Shown: positions 1-9,995, counted from the stretch's first letter. The stretch: DNA of 64,000 nt from Calothrix membranacea FACHB-236 (GCF_014696315.1 NZ_JACJPX010000034.1:26776-90775), one strand, 5' to 3'. Numbers and translations: made by a program. The notes: generated by a model from the letters alone, not told the origin.

Positions 1-520
1 CTAAATCTGTACCAATTTCCCAAGTTTCCCAAGGTAATCGTGCTATTTCTATAGGGTTACAAGTTAAAAAAACCTCAACTGACTGTTGCTCATCGGAGAG
101 TTTTCTAGCAGCATTAGCAATTTCACGGCGAATATTTACCAAATCAGGACTCAGTAACCAGCGATGAAATTCATCTAACAATTGAGCTTCTGCATCTTTA
201 AGTTGTTTGTTGCGGTCAACAGTAATTTTACCAACGCCACTGATTACTTTTCTACCGCGCAGATTTTTATTGATTACTTTCCATCCACGCAAGTGGATAT
301 TGGTTAATTCTTGCTTTTGCAAATGATTGATGGTCTTGCGTCCGCGTAGATGTTGATAGTAATCTAAATAAGCTTTCTGCCAATCTTCATAATTTTGAGT
401 TAAGGATAAAGGATAATCAACTTGCTCAGTAATCTTCTGTCCTTGTCCTTGTAATTCAAATTGGCACACTGACTGGATGCGAGTCACTGTCAGATAAAAA
501 AATGTTCGCGTTGTCGTCAT
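1..520 (-). CDS. CHAT-type protein, N-terminal part (runs off the window)
   Basis: An open frame starts at an ATG whose complement is at 518-520 and stays open to base 1, giving about 173 residues. The protein begins MTTTRTFFYLTVTR and the visible part ends LPWETWEIG. The second string resembles the motif that precedes the CHAT (caspase HetF-associated with TPRs) protease-like domain in many cyanobacterial proteins. The catalytic His and Cys would lie beyond the window edge, so the domain is not directly seen. Two short repeats (HLRGRKTI, NLRGRKVI) sit near residues 57-90. Its neighbours are a DUF1822 gene and a sigma-70-like gene on the same strand. From memory these occur together in cyanobacteria and suggest a regulatory proteolysis or signalling locus. 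The CHAT assignment is an inference from the motif and the neighbours. Confidence 0.6.
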   Translation of the reverse strand, partial: MTTTRTFFYLTVTRIQSVCQFELQGQGQKITEQVDYPLSLTQNYEDWQKAYLDYYQHLRGRKTINHLQKQELTNIHLRGWKVINKNLRGRKVISGVGKITVDRNKQLKDAEAQLLDEFHRWLLSPDLVNIRREIANAARKLSDEQQSVEVFLTCNPIEIARLPWETWEIGTDL

Positions 521-836
521 AATATTTGATTTCTGAGATTTTATCTAGAACTACTCCCAATACCAGCATTCCTAACCCAATTACTCCTAATCAATGCAGA
601 GCAGATAACAACTACAGTCCATCAGTGCATTTAGCTAATATGATGACGAGATAGATTATCTACTCAAACTCACATATCTCTCAGGAGAGGGAGGATATGT
701 AGAAATTTACGGAAGAATAATGATTTTGGAAGCTCTATTTTAATTTTTCTTAATAATTAATGCTAAAAAAGCTGGTAATTATCTAGCAAATATCAATTTG
801 GCTAACATTAGTGTGCGATCGCTGTCTCAAATTTTG
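521..836. other. Intergenic, 316 bp, no gene seen
   Basis: This AT-rich spacer lies between the CHAT-type gene and the DUF1822 gene. It has an imperfect nested inverted repeat at about 673-699 (CATATC ... GATATG enclosing CTCTC/GAGAG), which could be a weak terminator or a translation-control hairpin for the downstream gene on the minus strand. A GCGATCGC-like HIP1 octamer is at about 817-824. No open frame with a plausible start and ribosome site was seen. Confidence 0.4.
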
Positions 837-2087
837 CTATTCTCTAGTGAATTCCAATGGTGGCAATGTTTGCGTTTGTCCATTAGTGGATGTAATATTT
901 ACTAAAAACTGATCGTCGTAACTTCCCTCGATCAGAGTAAATATATATTCTTGTTGATGATTAGTTTGCAGTTCTTCTTCTACCAAAATCTCTGTTTTAT
1001 CACTTACTCGCAATGTAAATCCAGAGCTAGAAGAGTTACTAGCCATATTTTTCAATATTAGCAGTAAATTCCATCCTGGGTTTTCATCAGGTAATGACCA
1101 AGTAACAGCATACAATCTTAGCGGATTTTCTAGTTTTATCTCTTGATAGGCACGACCTGCTAATTTGGGAATATCTATTTTATATGTATGCTGAATGTTG
1201 GTGAGAATATTTTCTAACTCTTGCTCAGGGGTTTGCTTGATTCTCAGTAATGGTGATAATGGTGCTAATACCTGCCAAGAAAATTCTGGTATTACCTCAT
1301 GTAATTGATGATGTAACCAAGACCTGACATTGACTGTTGGCTGAGTCAAAATCTGCAATAAATCTGGTGTTGTTAGTATTGCTACTCCTTGTTCCCAAGT
1401 CAAAACCAGCCAGAGAGGAGATTTATGTAGTTGGGGTAATAAATTTAATAGTTCTGGCTGAATGGTGGTTACAAGATTTTGGCGCTCGCTCGGAATTTCT
1501 GGTAAAGTAATTGCTGTTGGTGATAAACATTGCAAATAAAGCAATAGTTCATTTACTTCGCTATTAAAACAAGTCAGCGGTAAGCAATAATTCCAATCTA
1601 ATTCAGGTTGTAGTCCTGGTTGATATTTAATGAGTTGGTCATAACGTAAAAATCCCCTGATACTAGCTAACTCTAGTTCTTCCGCGAGAGAAATTACTAC
1701 ATAAAAGTGGGCATTAAATTCTGGTAAATCTACTAATGCTCTGGGTATGATAACTTCTTCAGCGCTGAATGTAATAGTAGGAATAAGACAAACTTTAAAT
1801 TTTCCGATAGATATATTAAATGCAGTATCAATTACATTAGAATATTGAGATTGCCAAGCTAGAAGTTCGGCTTTACTAATTGCAAGAGTAGGCTCCCGTT
1901 GCTCTAACCAAGCATGACAGGCAAAAAATGCTAAATATTGTAAATAAATCTGCCATTGTCTAGATTTATTGAGAGAATTTTGACTAAATTTTATAGCTTC
2001 AGTCAAATATTCTGATTCTAGGGTAATTATTTCTGAAAATTGACTAAATTCAAAATAATCATCGGTTGTATCATTTTGTAAATACAT
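837..2087 (-). CDS. DUF1822 family protein
   Basis: A 416-residue protein of the cyanobacterium-specific DUF1822 type; the biochemical role of the family is unknown. Residues 30-70 carry the aromatic-rich N-terminal section (WQIYLQYLAFFACHAWLEQ). Residues about 95-190 carry the central section, with the typical IPRALVDLPEFNAHFYVV stretch followed by FLRYDQL and the RTYCLPL-like segment (WNYCLPLTCF). Residues 260-290 have WLHHQLHEVIPEFSWQVL. The last 90 residues are beta-rich. There is no signal peptide or membrane helix, so it is probably cytoplasmic. It lies 4 bp downstream of the sigma-70-like gene and is almost certainly co-transcribed with it, with the CHAT-type gene further downstream. 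DUF1822, sigma-like and CHAT genes commonly travel together in this phylum, which suggests one signalling unit. The function is inferred from context only. Confidence 0.75.
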   Translation of the reverse strand: MYLQNDTTDDYFEFSQFSEIITLESEYLTEAIKFSQNSLNKSRQWQIYLQYLAFFACHAWLEQREPTLAISKAELLAWQSQYSNVIDTAFNISIGKFKVCLIPTITFSAEEVIIPRALVDLPEFNAHFYVVISLAEELELASIRGFLRYDQLIKYQPGLQPELDWNYCLPLTCFNSEVNELLLYLQCLSPTAITLPEIPSERQNLVTTIQPELLNLLPQLHKSPLWLVLTWEQGVAILTTPDLLQILTQPTVNVRSWLHHQLHEVIPEFSWQVLAPLSPLLRIKQTPEQELENILTNIQHTYKIDIPKLAGRAYQEIKLENPLRLYAVTWSLPDENPGWNLLLILKNMASNSSSSGFTLRVSDKTEILVEEELQTNHQQEYIFTLIEGSYDDQFLVNITSTNGQTQTLPPLEFTRE

Positions 2088-2091
2088 AACA

Positions 2092-3486
2092 CTACGTCCT
2101 TTCTCTGATTTCCATTCGCGTGCAGAGATATCGGCAAATAGCTTGAGCTAACTGGTTTTTAATTACTTGCTGTGCCCCAGTACTTGCATCTATTCTTGCT
2201 TGCTCAATTACAGTTTGAATTTCCTCTTCCAAGATAGCTTGTATTTTTGACTCTAAGTCTAGCAGTTTATAGGGAGTAACATATTCTTGAGATATTTCCA
2301 TAACACACTTAAGTAAACAGGATAAAGTGTTGCGTCCAATATCATTGCGTAAATTTTTTAGTTCTAATAGTCGGCTCACTTCTGGTTGATCTGTTAAATC
2401 TAATTGTTTGGCTATTTCTGTCATCGAAACCCCACAACAATGAAACAAATGAAGGGCTTTAATATATTTTTTTGCCTTTTTTAGCGACCTGATGCTGTTT
2501 TTACCTTGTAAATATTCAAATCGAGCTTGAATTACCAAATCTGCAGATTTAAATAGACATTGATCAAATTTCTGCTGATAATCTGCTAAAAACTCTGATG
2601 TTTTATCATATTTTTGTGGAACTATAATTTTGTTGTCATCTGTCAAAGGCTGTAAACGAGGTAAGCCTTTCTTAGCACGAATACGTTCTTCTCTGAGTAA
2701 CCTGGCAAGATTTTGCAGATGTTCTCGAATTTCTTCAGGAGATGTGATTTGTTGACATAAATCTCCTATTTGACGCAATTGTTCAAAAGTTGGCTCTGGA
2801 TATCTACTTTTAGCGCCAGTTCTACGAATTTGTAAAAGATGGGTGCGATAAACTTGGTGATAGCTATCGAGTAATTGGAGTGCTTGGTCAATTTCGATTT
2901 GTGTGTGCTGGTAATCTGACAAGATCCGAGCTAAGTTTCCTGCTGTGGTGTAGTTGAGAATCATCCAGTCAGTAACTTGTTCTATACCGTGTTCTAGTAA
3001 AAACTGTTTGACTGTGCGATCGCTTTTGAGTATCCTGTTTGTCCAAGTTGATAAATTACTTTTTTCTGGGTCAAAAGTCTCTAAAATCTTTGTGGTTAAA
3101 GATTGGGTCTGGGAGAAGGGAATTTGATGGCTATCGAGCACCAGTGGTAAAATTTCTTCAATAGTAAAGTCATGTGTTTTACCAAACTTCTGGGTTAGTG
3201 CTTCGCCAATGGTTTTAATTTCATTGGAGATAAAACAACGCAGACAACCAAGAGCTAATTGCTGAAGATTAACATCATGGCTATATAACTGCATGAGTTG
3301 GCGTTGAATATCTCGCTCAGGTATATTTTCTTGCTCAACAAATCCTGGAAACTGCTGCAAGAAAAACTCTTTGCTCTCGGTGAGTTCATCACAACACCTT
3401 TTACCAACACTATTGATGCTGATTAAGAGCCAATATTTCGATGCTCTATCCATCCCGACTTGATTTAGATACTTTTTGGCTACCAT
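2092..3486 (-). CDS. Sigma-70-like regulatory protein (SigG-like, cyanobacterial)
   Basis: A 464-residue soluble, helix-rich protein. Residues about 125-215 contain FDPEKSNLSTWTNRIL followed by a WMILNYTT section, a pattern seen in cyanobacterial sigma-70-like proteins paired with DUF1822. Residues about 340-385 contain a predicted helix-turn-helix (GVSMTEIAKQLDLTDQ then EVSRLLELK), consistent with sigma region 4. Residues 225-255 carry YPEPTFEQLRQI, another recurring signature of the group. A clear region 2.4 could not be identified, so it may not act as a classical sigma factor. It is the first gene of a three-gene minus-strand unit (sigma-like, DUF1822, CHAT-type). The start is ambiguous: the ATG used here gives MVAKKYLNQV, and a second Met follows at residue 12. 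Confidence 0.55.
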   Translation of the reverse strand: MVAKKYLNQVGMDRASKYWLLISINSVGKRCCDELTESKEFFLQQFPGFVEQENIPERDIQRQLMQLYSHDVNLQQLALGCLRCFISNEIKTIGEALTQKFGKTHDFTIEEILPLVLDSHQIPFSQTQSLTTKILETFDPEKSNLSTWTNRILKSDRTVKQFLLEHGIEQVTDWMILNYTTAGNLARILSDYQHTQIEIDQALQLLDSYHQVYRTHLLQIRRTGAKSRYPEPTFEQLRQIGDLCQQITSPEEIREHLQNLARLLREERIRAKKGLPRLQPLTDDNKIIVPQKYDKTSEFLADYQQKFDQCLFKSADLVIQARFEYLQGKNSIRSLKKAKKYIKALHLFHCCGVSMTEIAKQLDLTDQPEVSRLLELKNLRNDIGRNTLSCLLKCVMEISQEYVTPYKLLDLESKIQAILEEEIQTVIEQARIDASTGAQQVIKNQLAQAICRYLCTRMEIRERT

Positions 3487-4028
3487 AAATGATAGATTTT
3501 TAGTGTCTTCCCTAGTGATAGTGAGATAGGTTTGATAAATCGCACCTAGCTCTCCTAAACAACAGTATTTTGCAAAATTTATGAATATACATTACCTTTT
3601 AATAGACTCCAGCACTCTCTACTTAGCTATATCTTTGGAAAATTTGAAGTTATGTATTTTTTTAGTGAACAATTTTTGAGTCGATTTACCTAGATAGAGA
3701 GAACAGTCTGAGGGGTAAAAGCTACCGATTCAGATATTTGTGACTGGTTTATCTTAAGTAGTATTAATTAATTTTTACTTTTTTAATCAGTGATAACTCT
3801 GAAAATATTAGCTACAAATTTAGATATTTAATATATTTAACTGTAAATTTATCAAACTTAAATCAATGCCAATATGTATGGTTCATATCTGATTTTTGAA
3901 ATAAACATTGGGTGCATTATTGCTGAAGGTACAACACTGTCCGAAACCTGCGGTGCTGTAATTCCGACGATAATACACCATACATCTACTTAGATTCAAA
4001 AAAAATCTAATTGGATTGCTATAGATTA
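3487..4028. other. Intergenic, 542 bp, no gene seen
   Basis: This strongly AT-rich spacer separates two minus-strand genes and must carry the promoter of the sigma-like gene on its left side. No convincing open frame, hairpin with T-run or repeat was found. A GC-richer patch at about 3930-3975 (tccgaaacctgcggtgctg) stands out from the surrounding AT but has no recognisable meaning. Confidence 0.4.
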
Positions 4029-4532
4029 CTATCTTTGAAGCATCTCGATTAGTCTCTGTATTCTTTTATAAGCATCAGAATTAGTCTCTCCCTGCTCTTG
4101 AAGTAAATTCTCTGCCTTTTGCAAGTTTAGCAATGCATCTTGCTTATGACCTTGTTTTATTTGAATCAAACCCCGGAATGCATAAGCTAGCGCAAAATTA
4201 GGCTGTAATTTAATTACTTCGCTAAAAGCCGTATCTGCAACGAAATAGTTTTCTTTTTGATATGCCTCTATTCCTTGTTGCATTAGTTGTTTAATATCTG
4301 TTGAGTTAGTTATAGGTCTTGAATTCGAGCTAGAGTTAGAGTCATTAGAGTCAGGAAAGAATCTTTTACATCTGGGTTCATCTCTCAAGTTATTTTTTAG
4401 ACATACCTCCCGTTCTATAGCATAGAGATTTATGGGAGTGGGATCGATGAATTGTGCGTTTACTTTCCTACCAAAACTTACTAGCGTTGCCAAAGTTCCT
4501 AAGATAATACCAGCAGACTTAAGTTTATTCAT
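4029..4532 (-). CDS. Exported small TPR protein
   Basis: A 167-residue protein with an N-terminal signal peptide (residues 1-26, Lys-containing n-region, hydrophobic core, cleavage near VNA-QF). A Ser/Asn-rich linker spans about residues 60-78 (SNDSNSSSNSRP). One to one and a half TPR units follow at about residues 85-150 (GIEAYQKENYFVADTAFSEVIKLQPN, quoted in two parts: GIEAYQKENY and FVADTAFSEV). It is probably a periplasmic protein-interaction module. Its N-terminus and layout match the 156-residue protein at 11204-11674, so the two are likely paralogs flanking the CHAT locus. It is transcribed divergently from the large TPR-CHAT gene at 4841. The specific binding partner is unknown; the nearby CHAT protein is an inferred candidate. 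Confidence 0.7.
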   Translation of the reverse strand: MNKLKSAGIILGTLATLVSFGRKVNAQFIDPTPINLYAIEREVCLKNNLRDEPRCKRFFPDSNDSNSSSNSRPITNSTDIKQLMQQGIEAYQKENYFVADTAFSEVIKLQPNFALAYAFRGLIQIKQGHKQDALLNLQKAENLLQEQGETNSDAYKRIQRLIEMLQR

Positions 4533-4750
4533 GATTTGTTCGCTATTTTATAGCAGGATATTGTGGTAACCATATCGGTTGTTCCTTTAACCGCATATAT
4601 CTTTTGGTAAATAAAGGTTATGTAAAAAAATCACAAGAAAATCAAGTTAGTTGCTTGGTATTAATAGTTCATTTAAATATTTGATAGATAATTTACTATG
4701 TTTTTAGAAAAATCATCAAAAAACAAATAGTAAAAAAGCCTAAAATCCGT

Positions 4751-4815
4751 AGTTTCCGCAGATATTTACATAACTTTTACATAACCTCTCACCAATCAAA
4801 GATATATGTAAGTAA
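4751..4815 (+). promoter_or_regulatory. Upstream element of the TPR-CHAT gene, shared with 10914-10966
   Basis: The sequence has two copies of TTTACATAAC at 4765-4774 and 4776-4785, an 11-bp period, followed by an 11-base spacer and AGATATATGTAAG. The same ACATAACCTC-N11-AGATATATGTAAG arrangement, with identical spacing and a preceding TTTCCGCA, occurs at 10914-10966 before a broken reading frame. The 11-bp direct-repeat geometry is what OmpR/PhoB-type response regulators bind, and the A/T-rich right half could contain the -10 region. Which factor binds is unknown. Confidence 0.5.
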
Positions 4816-4840
4816 TTCTAAGCATATTTACACTTCACCT

Positions 4841-7800
4841 ATGCGTCGTAGTCTTTATCGCCCAATAGCTCAACCTCTGCAACGCCTCACCCTTACCTCT
4901 TTGGCGCTTTACCTGATATTTCCCTTGGGAGCTTTGGAACTAGTACCATTGAGAACATCACAAGTATTAGCCCAAAGCGCAAATGCTCGTAAAACCGAAG
5001 CAGATAGACTGCTCAAACAAGGTAATGAACTGTTCGATAGCGATCAAAATCAAGCTGCGTTAAAGCTTTTTCAGCAGACTTTAGGAATTTACCGTCAAAT
5101 TAAAGATCGCCAGGGAGAAAGTACCGCGCTCAGAAAAATTGGCACTGTTTACGATTATTTGGGTGAGTCCAAGCAGGCGATTACTTACTATAAACAAGCT
5201 TTAGACATTGCTGAAGCTATTAATGATACTGATTCAACATCAAGAGTGTTGAGTAATTGGGGACTTGCTTACTTACATTTGGGAAATACTCAGCGCACAA
5301 ATGAATATTGTCAAAAAGCTTTAGCGGTAGCTCAAGAAAGTCAAAACTATGAAACCGAAGCATTGGCATTAAAATGTATATCTGCTTTTTACTTAACGAC
5401 TCAAAGCCTTGACAAAGGAATTGATTTTATAGGACAAGCTTTGGAAGCTATACGCAAAGCTAACGGTACTCCTAATGACAAACTGCGCCAACGCCAACTC
5501 GAAATTAGTCTTTTAAATAGTCGTAGCGACCTTTATCATGCACTTGGTACATACAAACTTGTAAACAAGGATAAAACTGGTTATCAATTATTGAATCAGT
5601 CACTACAAGATCGGCAACAAGCTTTAACAATTGCTAAACAAATAGGCGATACCCGCAGACAGGGAAAAGCACTCTTGGGAATGGGGGACACATACTCTAT
5701 CCAAAACCAGTACTCCAAAGCTGTAGAAACATTCAAGCAAGCTTTACAGCTTTTCCAAGGTGATAAAAATTCTCGGTCTCAATTACGAGAAACTTATACC
5801 AAGTTGGGTGATGCTTACAAGGAATGGGATAAGAAAGAGCAAGGATTGATATCTTATCAAGAAGCTCTGAAAATTATCAAGACAGAAGTGCCTAATTCTC
5901 CTGGAGACAAGCTATTTCAGGATACAGATCAAGGATGGCTTTTAGTAAACATTGGCAATATTTATTTTGATACAACTGAGTATGAGAAAGCAGTCAATTC
6001 TTACGAAGATGCATTAAAAATATTGCTTTCATCCCTCGCTCAAGTAAAAAAGACTACTAATCCCATTACAAAGACTAAAGAGACAGTAATCAACAATGGA
6101 ATTCAATTGAGTTATTTGCGGATGTGTCTCGCATACAAATTTCTAGGTCGATATGAAGAAGGAAACAAAGCTTGTCAGGCTGCTGGGAATGCGAAAGAAG
6201 GTTCAAACAATTCTAATTTGCTAAAAAATTTATCTTCAGACAAGCTTAAATCAACTCACTCTACTAAATCTCCCGAAAAGATAGCCAAGGCAGAAAAAGA
6301 TTTAAAGGAAGCTGAAGAAAGTTTAGAACAAGCACGAGCATTTCAAAATACAAGTTTGGAAGCATATGCCCTTGCTAAGATTGGTAATGCTTACACTGAT
6401 TTAGGAAACTATCAGGAAGCTGAGACATATTTTAAACAGGCTATAGAACTTAGCAAGAGTGTTGAAAGTTATCAATATAAACCAGTTATATTTTTCCTGG
6501 CTGGAGAGTTTTATAGGAAGCAGAAAAAATATGATGAAGCAATTCAATATTACAAACAAGGTGGAGATTATGCCAAAGAAACTGGGTATCAACTACAAGA
6601 GGCGAATATCTTTGCCCAGAGTGGCATAACTAGTTATCTAGCAAATAAGCTACCGGAAGCTACTAATGCTTTATATAGAGCAGTGAATGTTTTTGATGCG
6701 ATGCGCGATAAATTAGTAATAGACGGTAATCGGATTGCCATTTTTGAAACCCAGGCTAGATACTATAGTCTGTTGCAAAAAGTTTTAATAGATCAGAAGA
6801 AATTTTCAGAAGCATTAGAAGTAGCTGAACGCAGTAGAGCTAGGGCATTTATTAACTTACTAGCATCACGGTTATCAGCAAAAAGTAATGATAAATTGAC
6901 GACTAACTTATCTCAAATTTCATCTCCAAAAATTCAACAGCTTCAGGAAATCGCTAAACAACAAAATGCCACAATTGTAGAATATGCAGTACCAAATCCT
7001 CCTAACTATGATGATGGTACTCATGATGAGGATCAGCTAGTATGGGATGGTGCCGAAATTTATATTTGGGTAGTTAAACCAACTGGAGAAGTAGCATTTA
7101 AACTCCAAAAACTCAATACACCTTTAAAAGATTTAGTTGCAGCAAGTCGTAGAGCTATTGGAGTGTATGATAATCGTGGCATTGTTGAACCAGTAAATCC
7201 AGTTAACGACAAGATACAGCTTGAAGATGTAGAAAAGCTATATCAAAAGCTATATCAATTGTTAATTCAACCAATCGCTCAATATTTACCCAAAAACCCC
7301 AATGAGCGAGTTATCTTCATTCCACAAAATGAATTATTTCTAGTTGCTTTCCCTGCACTTAAAGACGAGCAAAATAAATATCTGATTGAAAAACACACTG
7401 TTCTCACCGCACCTGCAATTCAGGTATTGGAACTTACACATCAACAACGACAAAAAGTTGCAGGAAATGGGGCTTTAGTTGTAGGTAACCCCAATATGCC
7501 AAGCATTACTCTCAAGAAAGGAGAAGCGCCTGAAAAGTTGAACCCCTTAAAAAATGCAGAGAAGGAAGCTCGTGAGATTGCTCAGATTCTCAACACTAAA
7601 TCTCTAGTTGGTAACCAAGCTACTAAATCCACTGTCAAGCAACAGATGGTGAATGCAAGAATTATTCACCTAGCAACTCACGGACTACTTAATGATTTTG
7701 GCTTTGGTGTACCAGGAGCGATTGCTCTGGCACCTGATAATCTTCCGAAAGGAGAAAAAAAAGAGAATAATGGTTTGTTGACTGCTAGTGAAATTTTTGA

Positions 7801-8104
7801 CATGAAATTAAAAGCCGAACTAGTAGTATTAAGTGCTTGTCAAACAGGACAGGGCGATATTAAAGGTGATGGAGTTATTGGACTTTCTCGCTCTTTAATT
7901 GCAGCGGGTGTTCCCAGTGTAGTTGTGTCTTTGTGGAGTGTACCAGATGACTCGACAAAGTTATTAATGACAGAGTTTTATCGGCAAATGCAGCAGACAT
8001 CTGATAAAGCTCAAGCGCTGCGTCAGGCGATGTTAATAACTATGAAACAATACTCCGATCCGAGAGCTTGGGCAGGGTTTACTTTGATTGGAGAATCAAG
8101 GTAA
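4841..8104 (+). CDS. Exported TPR-CHAT domain protein
   Basis: A 1087-residue protein. Residues 1-44 form a signal peptide or N-terminal anchor ending around VLAQSANA. TPR-type helical repeats fill residues about 50-640, for example GTVYDYLGESKQAITYYKQ and GNAYTDLGNYQEAETYFKQ. A C-terminal CHAT domain covers about residues 690-1087. The CHAT catalytic pair is visible: His in IIHLATHGLLND near residue 943 and Cys in LVVLSACQTGQGD near residue 997, followed by the typical GLSRSLIAAG and VSLWSVPDDST. The family is a caspase-like cysteine peptidase clan associated with TPR sensing modules, so protein-triggered proteolysis at the membrane or in the periplasm is the likely role. It is monocistronic or heads the set of small exported genes downstream. 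The element at 4751-4815 lies just before it. Length and domain order are normal for the family. Confidence 0.9.
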   Translation: MRRSLYRPIAQPLQRLTLTSLALYLIFPLGALELVPLRTSQVLAQSANARKTEADRLLKQGNELFDSDQNQAALKLFQQTLGIYRQIKDRQGESTALRKIGTVYDYLGESKQAITYYKQALDIAEAINDTDSTSRVLSNWGLAYLHLGNTQRTNEYCQKALAVAQESQNYETEALALKCISAFYLTTQSLDKGIDFIGQALEAIRKANGTPNDKLRQRQLEISLLNSRSDLYHALGTYKLVNKDKTGYQLLNQSLQDRQQALTIAKQIGDTRRQGKALLGMGDTYSIQNQYSKAVETFKQALQLFQGDKNSRSQLRETYTKLGDAYKEWDKKEQGLISYQEALKIIKTEVPNSPGDKLFQDTDQGWLLVNIGNIYFDTTEYEKAVNSYEDALKILLSSLAQVKKTTNPITKTKETVINNGIQLSYLRMCLAYKFLGRYEEGNKACQAAGNAKEGSNNSNLLKNLSSDKLKSTHSTKSPEKIAKAEKDLKEAEESLEQARAFQNTSLEAYALAKIGNAYTDLGNYQEAETYFKQAIELSKSVESYQYKPVIFFLAGEFYRKQKKYDEAIQYYKQGGDYAKETGYQLQEANIFAQSGITSYLANKLPEATNALYRAVNVFDAMRDKLVIDGNRIAIFETQARYYSLLQKVLIDQKKFSEALEVAERSRARAFINLLASRLSAKSNDKLTTNLSQISSPKIQQLQEIAKQQNATIVEYAVPNPPNYDDGTHDEDQLVWDGAEIYIWVVKPTGEVAFKLQKLNTPLKDLVAASRRAIGVYDNRGIVEPVNPVNDKIQLEDVEKLYQKLYQLLIQPIAQYLPKNPNERVIFIPQNELFLVAFPALKDEQNKYLIEKHTVLTAPAIQVLELTHQQRQKVAGNGALVVGNPNMPSITLKKGEAPEKLNPLKNAEKEAREIAQILNTKSLVGNQATKSTVKQQMVNARIIHLATHGLLNDFGFGVPGAIALAPDNLPKGEKKENNGLLTASEIFDMKLKAELVVLSACQTGQGDIKGDGVIGLSRSLIAAGVPSVVVSLWSVPDDSTKLLMTEFYRQMQQTSDKAQALRQAMLITMKQYSDPRAWAGFTLIGESR

Positions 8105-8280
8105 ATTTTCAACTAAACAATTACAGCAGATTATAGTTGGTGAAGTACAGATAATTATAAGTTCACGGCAGTGTAGTACTCAGAAGCGCGTACCTCATTT
8201 ATCTGAAATACGCTGTATTTATTCTCGATATTCTCCAACATCAATAAAAGCTTTTCTTCTACTTTTTTTAGGTTTTTTGT

Positions 8281-8925
8281 ATGAAATTACATCAACTCAG
8301 AAAATTTTTCTGTTATTCATTCTCCATCAGCATTGCTGTGTTTATAACTCAAGGAGCTCATGCACAAAGAACTGCGGTACCACTTAAGGAACCACCACCA
8401 GCTGCTGTTTACAATTGTGCTGGATATGATTCTGTATTTAGTGTTGCACCTAGCATTTTGGGAGAAATACAGCTTGATGGTAACGGAAATTATTCTTCTC
8501 CATCTTATGGGGAAGGACAATATATTTTTGACCCGGAAACTAGCAGGGTGAGATTAATCAGTGGTACACTCGCTGGTTGGGTTGGTGCTTGGGAGATTCG
8601 TGGCGGAGATAAGCGAATTCGGTTTCCGCAAACACCAAATACCCGCCTCAAGCCAGATACCTCTGTGAAAGATACTGTCTGTTATCCCAAAAAAGGCACG
8701 GTTCGTAAAGAGTATACGCGGAGCGAGATACAAAAGATTGCGGATAAGATAAGAAATATGGCTAATACGGATGCAGGAAGGAGTTTGCCGCAGAAGTTCG
8801 ATATCATGTCTGCCATATGCAACGGTGAAGCGCCTAAAATTAATGGTCGTGTTTTGAATGCTAATGAAACGGCTATGTTGCGGGAAGAGTTAGGTTGTCA
8901 AAATATTCCTGCGCCAGACAGATAG
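8281..8925 (+). CDS. Exported glycine-rich beta-domain protein, paralog of 11782-12681
   Basis: A 214-residue protein with a signal peptide (MKLHQLRKFFCYSFSISIAV, cleavage near AHAQR). A domain of about 100 residues follows, with YNCAGYDSVF, LGEIQLDGNGNYSS, YGEGQYIFDPETSRVRLISG and WEIRGGDKRIRFPQ, and then a short helical tail (residues about 150-214). The beta domain looks like a small secreted barrel or lipocalin-like fold with paired Cys, but I do not recognise a named family. About 145 residues at the N-terminus are closely similar to the product of 11782-12681, where the tail is replaced by TPRs. A related domain also ends the protein of 9996-10877. The leader just before the ATG (ttttttaggttttttgt) is shared with 11782. 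Function unknown. Confidence 0.75.
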   Translation: MKLHQLRKFFCYSFSISIAVFITQGAHAQRTAVPLKEPPPAAVYNCAGYDSVFSVAPSILGEIQLDGNGNYSSPSYGEGQYIFDPETSRVRLISGTLAGWVGAWEIRGGDKRIRFPQTPNTRLKPDTSVKDTVCYPKKGTVRKEYTRSEIQKIADKIRNMANTDAGRSLPQKFDIMSAICNGEAPKINGRVLNANETAMLREELGCQNIPAPDR

Positions 8926-9144
8926 AACTAGTATCGCTTACCTTGGAAGTCAAAAGTTAAAATTCACAAGACTTACATAATATGTTTATTTAGACAGTGG
9001 GGTACTAATAAGCATATAGGTACACAGCATGGCAATTTTTTAGGCTGCGATCGCAGATAGATTTTGCATAATTACATTGAGTTTATAGGCGATCGCTTTT
9101 TATCCTTTTCTGCAATTAACGATAAATAAGAAAGAGTTAAAAGT

Positions 9145-9780
9145 ATGAACCGTTTAATCTGGAAAACTCTCAGAAGTTGTATAACCTTAACCGCACTCAC
9201 TGCTACCTCTATTCCTGTTAATGCACAAACCAGTTCTGAAATCAATATTTTGACTGTTTGCAGCAAAGAATTGCTAACAACTTCTTCGACAGCAGATGAA
9301 ATTATAAAAGCCAATGAAGAAATGGCGATCAGTGGTGCTCTTATGGCGGCAAGAGTACAAGCACAAGTATCAAGATTAGAAAATTCTGCTGGAAAGAATA
9401 CATCATCAGAATCAGCAGTTGAAAAAGCTCGTGATGCATTACAAAAATTTAATCTGTATAACATCAAAAAGGGGTTTCAAGAATTAGAAAATAAACACCA
9501 TAGCACAGCAATGTGTTTTTTTAATAAAATAATAGTATTAAATGCTCCTAGTAAATATGCTGGTGCCTACCTTGGTAGAGGACTCACCTATGTTGAACAA
9601 GGAGATAAACAAAGTGGTCTTGCAGATTTAAGAGAAGCAGCGGAACTGTTTAAAAGCCAAAATGAGCAAGAATTGTTTCAAAAAGTCACAAGAATAATTA
9701 AAAAATTAACAAATAACACTTCTACGACAGTTTGCATAAGCAGCGTACACCTATGTTCAAATTACCGAAGCAATCAATAA
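9145..9780 (+). pseudogene. Decaying paralog of the 9996-10877 gene (exported TPR protein, beta domain lost)
   Basis: The intact part encodes 211 residues: a signal peptide (cleavage near VNAQT), a region with SSTADEII and a TPR segment (LGRGLTYVEQGDKQSGLADL). This part is closely related to the protein at 9996-10877. Past about residue 195 the frame diverges and stops at 9778-9780. Directly after, in another frame, the DNA still encodes ITGTYGECFYMSYLTP, then KKGRSVILFY. These match the beta domain of the neighbour (ITGTYGECLLLGHLTP, KKGRSAVRFY) with an internal deletion of roughly 100 bp. The copy therefore arose by tandem duplication and lost its C-terminal domain by frameshift and deletion. 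The truncated TPR half could still be expressed. Remnants extend to about 9930. Confidence 0.65.
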
Positions 9781-9995
9781 CAGGAACTTACGGTGAATGC
9801 TTTTACATGAGTTACCTTACACCTGTGCCTGGAGGGGCAGGAAAATGGCAGGTTTAGTAGGAAAATATGAGATACCTAAAAAAGGTAGATCGGTAATTCT
9901 TTTTTATCCCCAATCTAAGCTTATCCTAGTTTTGTTTTATTCCTCTTGTGTTACCTGAAAATATTAAATACAACAAGCAAAAATCAGTTAAAATT

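Noticed and set aside
8088..8387. 99-codon frame overlapping the CHAT gene end and the next gene
   Set aside because: The in-frame gene at 8281 has a clear signal peptide and a paralog; this frame has no such support.
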